From CAWJMD01 sp963700925 (GTDB taxonomy: Bacteria; Actinomycetota; Actinomycetes; Actinomycetales; CAWJMD01): 64,000 bases of DNA. The notes beneath the pieces were generated by a model, which ran no database searches, was not told the DNA's origin, and was given only the letters and a program-made list of their open reading frames with translations. The translations under genes and the position numbers were made by a program. The DNA lies in the NCBI GenBank assembly GCA_963700925.1, contig OY969553.1, forward strand, positions 4,154,001 through 4,218,000, given 5' to 3'. Of this stretch, positions 48,333 to 57,012 are shown in pieces; positions within the stretch are counted from its first letter, which is position 1; the number at the start of each line of letters is the position of its first letter.

Positions 48333-48949
48333 CCCTTCGCCGGGGCCACGTCGTGCTGGCCCTGCTGGTCGGTGGTGTGGTGGCACTCGCCGGGTCCAGC
48401 CGACCGTGGGTCGAGTCCTTCGCCGGCGCCTCCGGCGACACCCCCACGAACGTGGCGACCCAGGCGGTGGTCACCGGGTCACAGGCCGCGCCGGTCGTGA
48501 CGGCCGCGGCTCTGGTGGCTCTCGCGGCCGCTGGCGCGGTCGCGCTCTCGGGACGGGTGACACGGTTCGTCGCGCTCGTCCTCGCCCTGCTCGCCGGCCT
48601 CTCGGTCCTCGTCCCCACCGTGCAGGTGCTCTCCGGCGTCGAAGAGGTTGCCGCGGAGGGACTGGCCGAGAGCAGCGGCGTCGTGGGAGGTCTCGACGTC
48701 CGAGAGATCGAGGCAACCACCACGGCATGGCCGGCCGTCGTGATCGCCGCGGGAGTCCTGGTGCTGCTCGCGTCCCTCGCCGGGCTCGCGCGGGCCCGGC
48801 GCTGGGACGCGGTGACGCGCTTCGAGACGCCCGCCGCGACAGCCGTCGAGCAAGGCCCAGGTGACGACTGGGACGCCCTCACCCGCGACGAGGACCCCAC
48901 CCAGCATCCCGCCGACGACCGCCCGGGTAGCCATCACCCGCCTGGCTGA
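48329..48949 (+). CDS. Trp-operon-associated membrane protein (TIGR02234)
   Basis: The 206-residue protein has four membrane helices (starting VVLALLVGGVVALAG, VVTAAALVALAAAGAVAL, FVALVLALLAGLSVLV and PAVVIAAGVLVLLASLAGL) with the SRPWV and RRWDAVTRFE boundary motifs of the family that follows trpE in actinobacteria. Its role in tryptophan metabolism is not known. GTG 48329 overlaps the trpE stop (GTGA), so it is translationally coupled. The C-terminal tail is acidic and disordered. Confidence 0.9.
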   Translation: MTLRRGHVVLALLVGGVVALAGSSRPWVESFAGASGDTPTNVATQAVVTGSQAAPVVTAAALVALAAAGAVALSGRVTRFVALVLALLAGLSVLVPTVQVLSGVEEVAAEGLAESSGVVGGLDVREIEATTTAWPAVVIAAGVLVLLASLAGLARARRWDAVTRFETPAATAVEQGPGDDWDALTRDEDPTQHPADDRPGSHHPPG

Positions 48950-49026
48950 CACAATCGACCGACGCCGCACGACGAAGTTCATGGCTCAACACTGCTAGGC
49001 CCACTGCACGCATCATGGAGGACTCG

Positions 49027-49377
49027 ATGGCCGAGCACGACCAGACCCGCACGTCCACCGGCCGATCGTCCGGCGCGCACGCGCAGGCCGACCCCGACTC
49101 GCACCTGTCCGAGCGGGCGCCGGCCGGGTCGCACCAGCCCGGTGACCACGAGATCGGTCACGGCAACAGCCTGGCCGCCTGGGTCGCGGTCGGCATCGTG
49201 CTCGCGGGCTCCCTCATCGGGTGCTTCGCGGTCGTCTTCGCTCAGGTGTGGCTGTTCTGGGTCGGCGTCGTGCTCATCGTGCTGGGAGTCATCGTCGGCA
49301 AGGTGCTCTCGATGATGGGCTTCGGGCAGAGGACCGAGCCGACGTCGGGTGCCGCGTCCGGGGGTCGCCACGCCTGA
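49027..49377 (+). CDS. HGxxPAAW-family small membrane protein
   Basis: The 116-residue protein has a polar N-terminus, the family motif GHGNSLAAWVAVGIV just before the first of two membrane helices (about 52-72 and 76-97), and a short tail. It is found next to trp genes in most actinobacteria; function unknown. ATG 49027 is preferred because GGAGG lies at 49017-49021; ATG 49015 would overlap that site. The coding region overlaps the DUF2752 gene by 29 bp. Confidence 0.88.
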   Translation: MAEHDQTRTSTGRSSGAHAQADPDSHLSERAPAGSHQPGDHEIGHGNSLAAWVAVGIVLAGSLIGCFAVVFAQVWLFWVGVVLIVLGVIVGKVLSMMGFGQRTEPTSGAASGGRHA

Positions 49378-49786
49378 ACCGGCCGCCCTGGCCCGGCGGC
49401 TTTCGCTGCCCGCGGCCGCGGCAACGGCAGCAGCCGGCGCCGTCGTCACTCTGGTCCTGCGCGACCCGCACGTCGCCGGCAGCTGGGGCCTGTGCCCGGC
49501 GCTGGCACTGACGGGTCTCTACTGCCCCGGCTGCGGTGGCCTGCGAGCCGTCAACGACCTCGCACACCTGAGGGTGGTCGACGCGGTCTCGTCGAACGCA
49601 TGGGCTGTGCTGCTCATCGTCGGGGTGGCGCTCGCCTGGGCCGCGTGGACGTGGGGACGTGCCAGGGGCCGTCCGTGGCGCTGGGAGAACTGGGTCACCG
49701 CGCCGGTGGCGTGGGCGACCCTCGCCTCGATGGTCGCGTTCTCGGTGCTGCGCAACACGCCGTGGTTCGCCTTCCTGGCGCCCTGA
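49349..49786 (+). CDS. DUF2752 membrane protein
   Basis: The 145-residue protein has the diagnostic CPALALTGLYCPGCGGLRAVNDLAHLRV segment (written here in part) with its two or three Cys in CPGCG, after one membrane helix and before two more (AVLLIVGVALAWAAWTWG, APVAWATLASMVAFSVL). DUF2752 proteins are uncharacterised; the Cys pair hints at metal or thiol chemistry. GTG 49349 lies inside the end of the HGxxPAAW gene in another frame; no other start precedes the first helix. Confidence 0.85.
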   Translation: MPRPGVATPEPAALARRLSLPAAAATAAAGAVVTLVLRDPHVAGSWGLCPALALTGLYCPGCGGLRAVNDLAHLRVVDAVSSNAWAVLLIVGVALAWAAWTWGRARGRPWRWENWVTAPVAWATLASMVAFSVLRNTPWFAFLAP

Positions 49787-49835
49787 CCTTCCTTGCGCCC
49801 TGAGCGTGCCGAACTGCCGGAAGACCGAGAACACT

Positions 49836-49868
49836 GACGGGCCGCCACCCAGAGGGTGACGGCCCGTC
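49836..49868. terminator. Bidirectional hairpin terminator
   Basis: Two 15-base arms, GACGGGCCGCCACCC (49836-49850) and 49854-49868, pair at 14 of 15 positions around the loop AGA. It lies between the 3' ends of the convergent DUF2752 and DUF4190 genes. Confidence 0.75.
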
Positions 49869-49881
49869 TCGGTGCGCGTCG

Positions 49882-50442
49882 TCAGTTGTTCAGCACGTCG
49901 TTGAGACAGGCTTCCTGCTCCTCCACGGGAAGGGTGCTGCAGTCCTCGATCTCGGTGACGCGGTCACCAAGGAACCCGATGCCCACGATGATCCCGATCA
50001 GGGCGAGGACGTTCAGCACGGCTCCGACGATGCCCGTGATGAAGCCGGCCCTTGCCATGCCCCCCTGGCCGGCCTCTCCGCGCTTGGCCTTCCCTGAGCC
50101 GAGCATTCCGGTCACGATCGCGGCCACGCCGAACAGGATTCCTGGGACGCCGAACGTGAAGATGGCGATGCAGAGCGACAGGATGCTCAGGATCCCGAGG
50201 ATCAGGGCGGTGATCGCCAGACCGTTCGTCCCACCGCCCTGCGCGGGAGTGCCGTAGGCGGGCTGCCCGCCGCCGTAAGCGGGCTGCGAGGCATCGCCGT
50301 ACGCGGGGGTCGACTGGCCGTACTGCGGCGCAGCGCCTGGAGTCGACGAGTCGCCGTACGACGGGGTCGAGCCGTAGGACGGACCACCCTGGGAGGGGTC
50401 GTTGCTCCCAGGCTGGTTCGGGTCGTTCGGAGTGGTGCTCAC
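49882..50442 (-). CDS. DUF4190 domain membrane protein with Pro/Gly/Tyr-rich tail
   Basis: The 186-residue protein has a low-complexity cytosolic N-terminus (about 1-72) with repeats such as PSYG and PAYGDASQPAYGGG, then the DUF4190 pair of helices (LAITALILGILSILSLCIAIF, GVPGILFGVAAIVTGMLG), and a third helix (IVGAVLNVLALIGIIVGIGF) with a Cys-containing tail (EDCSTLPVEEQEACLNDVL). Family members are unassigned in function. GTG 50442 has GGGGAG upstream on the minus strand; the longer open frame to 50745 overlaps trpC and is not used. Confidence 0.85.
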   Translation of the reverse strand: MSTTPNDPNQPGSNDPSQGGPSYGSTPSYGDSSTPGAAPQYGQSTPAYGDASQPAYGGGQPAYGTPAQGGGTNGLAITALILGILSILSLCIAIFTFGVPGILFGVAAIVTGMLGSGKAKRGEAGQGGMARAGFITGIVGAVLNVLALIGIIVGIGFLGDRVTEIEDCSTLPVEEQEACLNDVLNN

Positions 50443-50582
50443 AGTCTTCTCCCCACAGAGTCGTTGACGGATTCGTCCTCCGCCGCGCCATACCGTAGAG
50501 GACAGGGGTTCTGCGGGCACCTGCCTACCTCGCCGGGCGCGTCGGCACACGGCCCGGTGCGGGCCTGACGACGTTCCCCGGT

Positions 50583-50635
50583 TAGCATCGAACAGCAGGG
50601 CCGAATCGGTCCGGCCACGAGCCTGTGAGGGAGAT
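50583..50635 (+). promoter_or_regulatory. Promoter and leader of trpC
   Basis: TAGCATCGA at 50583 is a likely -10 region. It is followed by a small hairpin (GGCCG/CGGCC, 50599-50616) and ACGAGCCTGTGAGGGAG. The same order of elements precedes trpA at 56088-56140, with TAGCATCGA, a 5-bp hairpin, CCGGCC at nearly the same distance and AGCCTGAGGGGGAG. Confidence 0.5.
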
Positions 50636-50642
50636 CCACCGC

Positions 50643-51466
<824 letters not shown>

Positions 51467-51470
<4 letters not shown>

Positions 51471-52687
51471 AGCCGACGCCCCTGCATGGGGCACCTGGTC
51501 CCTGGTTCGGTGACTTCGGCGGACGGTTCGTGCCCGAGGCGCTCGTCGCCGTCCTCGACGAGGTCGCCGACTCGTACGCGAAGGCCGCCCTCGACCCGCA
51601 GTTCGTCGACGAGCTGACCGAGCTGCACCGCACGTACTCGGGCCGTCCGAGCATCCTGACCGAGGTGCCGCGCTTCGCCCAGCACGCCGGGGGAGCGCGG
51701 GTGCTCCTGAAGCGAGAGGACCTGAACCACACCGGTTCTCACAAGATCAACAACGTGCTGGGCCAGGCACTGCTGGCGAAGCGGATGGGCAAGACGCGAG
51801 TGATCGCCGAGACCGGCGCCGGCCAGCACGGCGTCGCCAGCGCGACGGCCGCGGCGCTGATGGGCATGACCTGCACGGTGTACATGGGCGAGGAGGACAC
51901 GCGCAGACAGGCCCTGAACGTCGCCCGCATGCGGCTGCTCGGCGCCGAGGTGGTCCCCGTCCGCACGGGATCGCGCACTCTGAAGGACGCCATCAACGAG
52001 GCGTTCCGTGACTGGGTGGCCAACGTCGACGACACCTTCTACCTGTTCGGCACCGCAGCGGGGCCGCACCCGTTCCCGGCTATGGTGCGCGACTTCCAGC
52101 AGGTGATCGGCATCGAGGCTCGCGCCCAGGTGCTCGAGCTGATCGGACGGCTGCCCGACGTCGTCGCGGCCTGCGTCGGCGGCGGGTCGAACGCGATCGG
52201 CATCTTCCACGCCTTCTACGACGACGCCGACGTCGAGCTGGTCGGGTTCGAGGCTGCCGGCGACGGAGTCGCCACGGGGCGGCACGCCGCGTCGATCAGT
52301 GGGGGAGACCCCGGCGTGCTGCACGGCTCGCACACCTTCGTGCTTCAGGACGAGGACGGCCAGACCGTCGAGAGCCACTCCATCTCGGCGGGGCTCGACT
52401 ACCCGGGCGTGGGACCCGAGCACGCGTGGCTCCACGCGACCGGGCGGGCGCGCTACGAGGGCGTCACCGACACCGACGCCATGGACGCCATGGCCCTCCT
52501 GAGCCGTACCGAGGGGATCATTCCGGCGATCGAGAGCGCCCACGCGCTCGCCGGTGCGCTGCGCGAGGGTCGGCGCCTCGGCCCCGACGGGGTGGTGCTG
52601 GTGAACCTGTCCGGTCGCGGTGACAAGGACGTCGACACGGCTGCCCGCTGGTTCGGGCTTCTCGACGACCCCGTGCCAGGCGGCTAG
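51467..52687 (+). CDS. trpB: Tryptophan synthase beta chain
   Basis: TrpB joins indole and serine using pyridoxal phosphate. The 406-residue protein has WFGDFGGRFVPEALV, the PLP-binding Lys in LNHTGSHKINNVLGQALL, GAGQHGVASATAAAL, the phosphate loop CVGGGSNAIGIFHAF and HSISAGLDYPGVGPEH. It is of the TrpB1 type that works with TrpA. GTG 51467 overlaps the trpC stop. trpA is not adjacent but 3.5 kb downstream, behind a four-gene island. Confidence 0.96.
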
Positions 52688-52712
52688 CGCCGGTCTGCGG
52701 ACGAGGGACGGC

Positions 52713-53360
52713 TCAGGCCGGCGGGCCGACCGGCGCGGCGACGACCACCAGATTCTGGTCGTAGCTGCGTCGCTGTGGGTCGAAGGCACCCGTGCACGTG
52801 ATCAGGACCAACCGGTGGGTCCCGAGCTGGCCGAACGCGTCACTGCTCGTGGCCAGGGCGTCCTTGTCGACCTGGTCCACCGACGTCACCTCGTAGACGG
52901 CGCGATGCCCCTCGCCTTCGAGCACCACCTGCTCACCGGGCCGGACGTCCAGCAGGGCGGCGAACGCACCGAGTCCCTGCCTGCTCGAGTCGACGTGACC
53001 TGCGACGACAGTCGCCCCGAAAGGGTCGCCGGCAAAGGCGCCCCCGTCCCACCAGCCGACGCGCTCGACACTCTCCGGCACCCGCAGCACGCCCCGCACG
53101 GTGACCGCAGGGTCGATCGGCGCGACGGTGCCGTCGGGCAGCTCCAGCCGGTCGGGGGCGAACCTGACGCGGCTGCTGGCTGCCTCGCGGCCCTGCCGCG
53201 CCGGAGGAGCCCCCGTCGCACGGTCCGGTCCTGACGACTGCGTCCCACCCGCCTGCCCTGCGGATGCGTCGTTCGGCGCGCAGGACGCGACGCTGGTGGC
53301 GAGCAGGGCGGCAGCGAGGGTCGCGGCAACCACGCCGACGCTCTGCCCGCCTCGTCTCAT
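52713..53360 (-). CDS. Class F-like sortase with a lipoprotein signal
   Basis: The 215-residue protein has a signal peptide (about 4-25) ending in VASC, a plausible lipobox, then a polar linker and a sortase domain (about 75-215). The catalytic triad is visible as His in VVAGHVDSS, Cys in LITCTGAFD and Arg in DPQRRSYDQN. Class F sortases of actinobacteria cut sorting signals, but no LPxTG-type substrate is seen in this window. ATG 53360 (MRRGGQSV) has GAGGC upstream; the frame to 53441 overlaps the neighbouring gene. It follows the DUF4397 gene by 19 bp in the same direction. Confidence 0.9.
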   Translation of the reverse strand: MRRGGQSVGVVAATLAAALLATSVASCAPNDASAGQAGGTQSSGPDRATGAPPARQGREAASSRVRFAPDRLELPDGTVAPIDPAVTVRGVLRVPESVERVGWWDGGAFAGDPFGATVVAGHVDSSRQGLGAFAALLDVRPGEQVVLEGEGHRAVYEVTSVDQVDKDALATSSDAFGQLGTHRLVLITCTGAFDPQRRSYDQNLVVVAAPVGPPA

Positions 53361-53379
53361 GGCAGCCTCACGGCAGCCT

Positions 53380-54159
53380 TCATGGCGAGCCGAAGAGCTC
53401 CGAGACGCTCGGGACCGCCACGGCACCGACGGCCTGCCCACCCGATCCCGTCTCGACGCGACGGGGAGTCGCCGAGCCGGTGTCGGCCACGTCGATCACC
53501 TGAACGACGACGCGCATGTCGTCACTTGCCGGGTCGCCGACGGCAAAGACGCGGTTGAGCGATCCGCCGGTGATGGTCAGATCCAGCGGTCCCAGCACGA
53601 CGGGCGAGGTCTGCCCGGTCGGGACGATCTGCACCTGGTAGGTGTCGACCGGCACGACGACGTCAAGGGCCTCGCCGTTCGCGACGTTCTCGAACAGCAC
53701 GTTGCCGTTGACCACGATGTCGGCCGGCGCCACGGCTGCGGTGTGCGCGACGGTCAGCGCACCCTTGTCGGGCGGCACCCCGGTGAGGTCGTTGTCGAAG
53801 GCCGTCACCAGTGGGGCACCGTCATTCTGGGCCGGCAGGTGCAGCACGAGGTCGCGGCTGTCACCGGCAGCCATCGTGACCGTGCTCTCGATGGGATCGC
53901 CCTCCGACGGCGTGAAGGTGACGACGTGCGTGCCGGCGGGCACCTGGAACGGTCCCGCGAGCGTTGCGCCCGCGACGTCCTGCGCCACGGAATCACCGTC
54001 CACGCTGATGTCGACCGTGACGCGAGGCAGCCCTTGCACGACGTAGAGAGTGCCGTTGGTCGCCGCGCTGACGGGTGCAGCCAGGGTCGACAGCGCCAGG
54101 GCGCCGGTCGTTGCTGCGAGGACAAGTGCCGAAAACTGTCGGAGCGTTGCTTTCGCCAT
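53380..54159 (-). CDS. Secreted DUF4397 domain protein
   Basis: The 259-residue protein has a signal peptide (about 1-32, LVLAATTGALALSTLAAPVSAA) and an outer region of beta strands with the DUF4397 pattern: LYVVQGLPRVTVDISVDG, FQVPAGTHVVTFTPSEG, ALTVAHTAAVAPADIVVNG and DTYQVQIVPTG. The family is found on bacterial surfaces, often with sortases. No LPxTG motif or C-terminal helix is present, so it is probably soluble or loosely bound. ATG 54159 has GGGGGTC upstream; longer starts to 54282 add a non-family segment. First gene of the pair with the sortase. Confidence 0.88.
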   Translation of the reverse strand: MAKATLRQFSALVLAATTGALALSTLAAPVSAATNGTLYVVQGLPRVTVDISVDGDSVAQDVAGATLAGPFQVPAGTHVVTFTPSEGDPIESTVTMAAGDSRDLVLHLPAQNDGAPLVTAFDNDLTGVPPDKGALTVAHTAAVAPADIVVNGNVLFENVANGEALDVVVPVDTYQVQIVPTGQTSPVVLGPLDLTITGGSLNRVFAVGDPASDDMRVVVQVIDVADTGSATPRRVETGSGGQAVGAVAVPSVSELFGSP

Positions 54160-54280
54160 GCCAGACCCCCCATTTGGGTTCACACTCTTCGGGTGGGGCC
54201 AAGGTAGGTCACAACCCGTAAGGCTGCATGTCACCCGGACGGGTGGATCGTTCGATCGGGCTGCGTGGGGAGGAGGGACC

Positions 54281-55147
54281 ATGACCTTCGACTACGAAGC
54301 CCGGCTGCGGCTGCGGCGCGTTTTCGGTGTCGTGGTGCCGGCGGTCCTTCTCGGTCTCGCGGTCTGGTGCTCCCAGGGTTTCCCCAGTCCGGCCCCGCTC
54401 CTGACGGAGCAGGCGCAGCAGCGGGAGAAGCCAGCGGACGGCGCGGCCCCTGCGCCGTTTGAGACGGCCGTGCCGTCCAGTCCGGCGCCAACATCGACTA
54501 CGGCGCCCCCGTCGAGCACTGCGCCACCGTCGAGCGAGGCGCCGCCACCGAGTCCGTCGCGGCCGTCAGCCCAGGCTGTGCCGGGTCTGCCGGAGGGGCC
54601 AGGGACCACCGAGCCCGGCATCTACATCAGCGCGACGCCCACAGCCGACGGCACTCTGGACATGTCCGAGCTGGTGTGGCTACCGGAGCCTGTCGAGGCC
54701 GTGACGCTCCGCCCACGCGAAGTCCACTCGGCCGGACCGGTTTTCGCCGCGCTCAGGGTTGCAGCGACCGACGTGCGGCTGACAGTTGACGGCGAGGCCG
54801 TCGACCTGGCGTCCACATCGGTCACCGGTCCACAGCCCGTGCAGTTCTCGGGCCCGGTGCAGCAGTTCGAAGTCCACTTCGTGCTCTCCGGAGCGACGGT
54901 GCTGAGCGCTCCCTCGACGATCGGTCGTGGCAGCGCCGCACTCGGGCCCTTGACCGCGATCGACGCCGACCTGCCCGTCGTGGTCTGGACGGCTGGTGGA
55001 GCGGTGCGCAACATCACGTGCCCCCTGCTGCTGCCTGAGCTGCAGAGCTGCGCAGCGGGCGACCCCGAGGCCCTGCGGACCCTGCCGGGCCTGCGTTCCC
55101 CGACGGCGCTGGTCGTTCTCCAGCTCGACCAGCCGAGCGCCGGCTGA
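54281..55147 (+). CDS. Secreted or membrane-anchored Pro/Ser-rich protein
   Basis: The 288-residue protein has a basic N-terminus (MTFDYEARLRLRRVFG), one helix (about 17-30, VVVPAVLLGLAVWC), a long Pro/Ser/Thr/Ala linker (about 45-105) and a beta-rich outer domain (about 110-288) with TADGTLDMSELVWLPEPVEAVTL and two Cys that could pair (ITCPLLLPELQSCAA). No family recognised. ATG 54281 has GAGGAGGG upstream. It diverges from the DUF4397 gene and its TGATG junction couples it to the CopD-like gene. Confidence 0.7.
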   Translation: MTFDYEARLRLRRVFGVVVPAVLLGLAVWCSQGFPSPAPLLTEQAQQREKPADGAAPAPFETAVPSSPAPTSTTAPPSSTAPPSSEAPPPSPSRPSAQAVPGLPEGPGTTEPGIYISATPTADGTLDMSELVWLPEPVEAVTLRPREVHSAGPVFAALRVAATDVRLTVDGEAVDLASTSVTGPQPVQFSGPVQQFEVHFVLSGATVLSAPSTIGRGSAALGPLTAIDADLPVVVWTAGGAVRNITCPLLLPELQSCAAGDPEALRTLPGLRSPTALVVLQLDQPSAG

Positions 55148-56031
55148 TGGACGTCGGAGCGGTCGACCTGGCCGTGGCTGCGGCACGGGTCGTGGCCTAC
55201 TCCGGCTTCGTGATGCTGGCCGGGACGCTGATGTTCTGGGTCCTCGTGTGGCCGTCGGGCTCACGCCAGCGGCGTCTGGTGCTGCTCGCCCTCGGCGGTT
55301 CGCTCCTGGTGTTCCTGGCCACGGTCGCCGAACCCCTCCTCAGGCTGATGCTGGACGGGGACCCCGCCTCGGCGCTGCCGCCGGTCGAAGGCACGGCGTT
55401 GATCGTCCGCGTCGCTCTTCTGGCCTGTCTCGCAGGGTTTTTCACCGACCTCCTGAATGGCCCGATCGTCGGTTGGCGGCGTGTGGCGGTCGTGGCGGTC
55501 GTGCTGATCCTGACCGCCACGCTGGTGGTGCCGACGGGCCTCGGGTCGGAAGCCCTCGAACGGGTCGGGAGCGCAGTGGCCGGCGCGGCGCACTTGCTGG
55601 GAGCCGCCGCCTGGCTCGGAGGGCTCGCTGCCCTGACCGCGCTGATCGTCGCCAAGGAGGACCTGAACCGGCTGGAGAGCATCGTGCCGCGATTCACGAA
55701 GGTCGCGGTGGTGGCGCTGCTGGTGCTGGTGGCGAGTGGCGCAGCCGAAGCCTTGGCCGGCCCCGGCGACGCGGGGCGCGAGACCGGTTCGTCGTCGTAC
55801 GTGGCCATCCTCGTGGCGAAGGCCGTGATGCTCGCTCTGATGGTCTTGCTGGCCGCCTATGGGCGCTGGTACGCCAAGGACATGGCCTTCCGGCGCCTGC
55901 GCACGCCTGAGCAGGCGGCCGCCAACCCGGCCGTCCGCCGGCTCACGGCGGTCATGCAGGTCGAGCTGGTGGCGGGCCTGGGCCTGCTGGTCGCGTCGTC
56001 CGCTCTCGTGATGGCCGGATCCGGGGCCTGA
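55147..56031 (+). CDS. CopD-like multi-pass membrane protein
   Basis: The 294-residue protein has about eight helices. AHLLGAAAWLGGLAALTALI (about 141-160) and RFTKVAVVALLVLVASGAAEAL resemble CopD copper-resistance membrane proteins, where His residues in the first of these are thought to bind copper. No CopC partner with copper ligands is visible; the preceding secreted protein is the likely partner by coupling (TGATG, one base shared). Copper handling is inference from the CopD pattern only. Confidence 0.7.
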   Translation: MDVGAVDLAVAAARVVAYSGFVMLAGTLMFWVLVWPSGSRQRRLVLLALGGSLLVFLATVAEPLLRLMLDGDPASALPPVEGTALIVRVALLACLAGFFTDLLNGPIVGWRRVAVVAVVLILTATLVVPTGLGSEALERVGSAVAGAAHLLGAAAWLGGLAALTALIVAKEDLNRLESIVPRFTKVAVVALLVLVASGAAEALAGPGDAGRETGSSSYVAILVAKAVMLALMVLLAAYGRWYAKDMAFRRLRTPEQAAANPAVRRLTAVMQVELVAGLGLLVASSALVMAGSGA

Positions 56032-56087
56032 GGACGGGCGGCGCCGAGCGCCGGCAGCCTCCGTCCGGGGAGTGGCACGCCTGCGAC

Positions 56088-56140
56088 TAGCATCGACGCC
56101 GTTGGTCGGTCACGGGACCGGCCCCAGCCTGAGGGGGAGC
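56088..56140 (+). promoter_or_regulatory. Promoter and leader of trpA
   Basis: TAGCATCGA (56088), hairpin CGGTC-ACGG-GACCG (56107-56120), CCGGCC (56118-56123) and AGCCTGAGGGGGAGC (56126-56140) match the trpC leader in order and spacing. The ribosome binding site is within the last element, though 17 bases before GTG 56158. Confidence 0.5.
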
Positions 56141-56157
56141 GGCCTGGTGGTCACCCA

Positions 56158-57012
56158 GTGAGCACGACCACCGTGCGGCACAGGACCGGCGACGCCCTCG
56201 GTCGAACAGCCGCGGCCGGCCGCTCGGCCCTGGTCGGGTACCTGCCCGTCGGCTACCCGTCGGTCGCGGACTCCGTCGAGGCGGCCAAGGTCCTGGTGGA
56301 CTCCGGCGCCGACGTGATCGAGCTGGGCCTGCCCTACTCCGACCCGTCGATGGACGGACCGGTGATCCAGCAGGCCGCCGATGGCGCGCTGAAGGCCGGC
56401 ACCCGCACGCGTGACGTGCTGCAGTCCGTCGAGCAGGTCGCCTCGGCCGGGTCGGCGTCCGGCGTCGCCGTGGTCGTGATGACCTACTGGAACCCGGTCC
56501 TGCGGTACGGCGTCGACGCCTTCTCCCGCGACCTCGCGTCTGCAGGCGGCGCGGGCCTCATCACGCCTGACCTCACCCCGGACGCGGGGCCGGCGTGGCT
56601 CGAGGCGTCGGCGGCCCACGACCTCGACCGGATCTTCCTGGTGGCGCCCTCGTCCACCCCACAGCGACTCGCCGACACCGTCGCTGCGTGCCGGGGGTTC
56701 GTGTACGCCACGTCGCTGATGGGCGTCACTGGCGAGCGAGTGAGCGTGGGGGCGGGCGCGCAGACCCTCGTCCAGCGAACGCGTGCGGCAGGAGCCGAGC
56801 GCGTGTGCGTCGGGTTGGGTGTGTCGACCCCGGATCAGGCGGCCGAGGTCGCGGGGTACGCCGACGGCGTCATCGTCGGGTCGGCCCTGGTCCGGTGCCT
56901 GGTCGATGCCGGTCCCGACGACGCTGCCGGCGGACGGCGTCGGCTGGCCGAGCTCACTGTGCGGCTCGCGGAGGCCGTCGCCGCGGCCGGACCACCTGGA
57001 GGACGTCAGTGA
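56158..57012 (+). CDS. trpA: Tryptophan synthase alpha chain
   Basis: TrpA splits indole-3-glycerol phosphate and hands indole to TrpB. The 284-residue barrel has the catalytic Glu in ADVIELGLPYSDPSMDGPVIQQA (split here), the catalytic Asp in LITPDLTPDAG, and the phosphate site ATSLMGVTGERVSVG and GLGVSTPDQAAEVAGYADGVIVGSAL (split here). GTG 56158 is used; the gene stop overlaps the lgt start (GTGA). It is separated from trpB by the sortase and CopD-like island. Confidence 0.95.
   Translation: MSTTTVRHRTGDALGRTAAAGRSALVGYLPVGYPSVADSVEAAKVLVDSGADVIELGLPYSDPSMDGPVIQQAADGALKAGTRTRDVLQSVEQVASAGSASGVAVVVMTYWNPVLRYGVDAFSRDLASAGGAGLITPDLTPDAGPAWLEASAAHDLDRIFLVAPSSTPQRLADTVAACRGFVYATSLMGVTGERVSVGAGAQTLVQRTRAAGAERVCVGLGVSTPDQAAEVAGYADGVIVGSALVRCLVDAGPDDAAGGRRRLAELTVRLAEAVAAAGPPGGRQ

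Noticed and set aside
56101..56160. TGGTGG before trpA considered as Trp codons of a leader peptide
   Set aside because: I find no start codon and stop that would place them in a short reading frame with a hairpin alternative; trpC has no counterpart.
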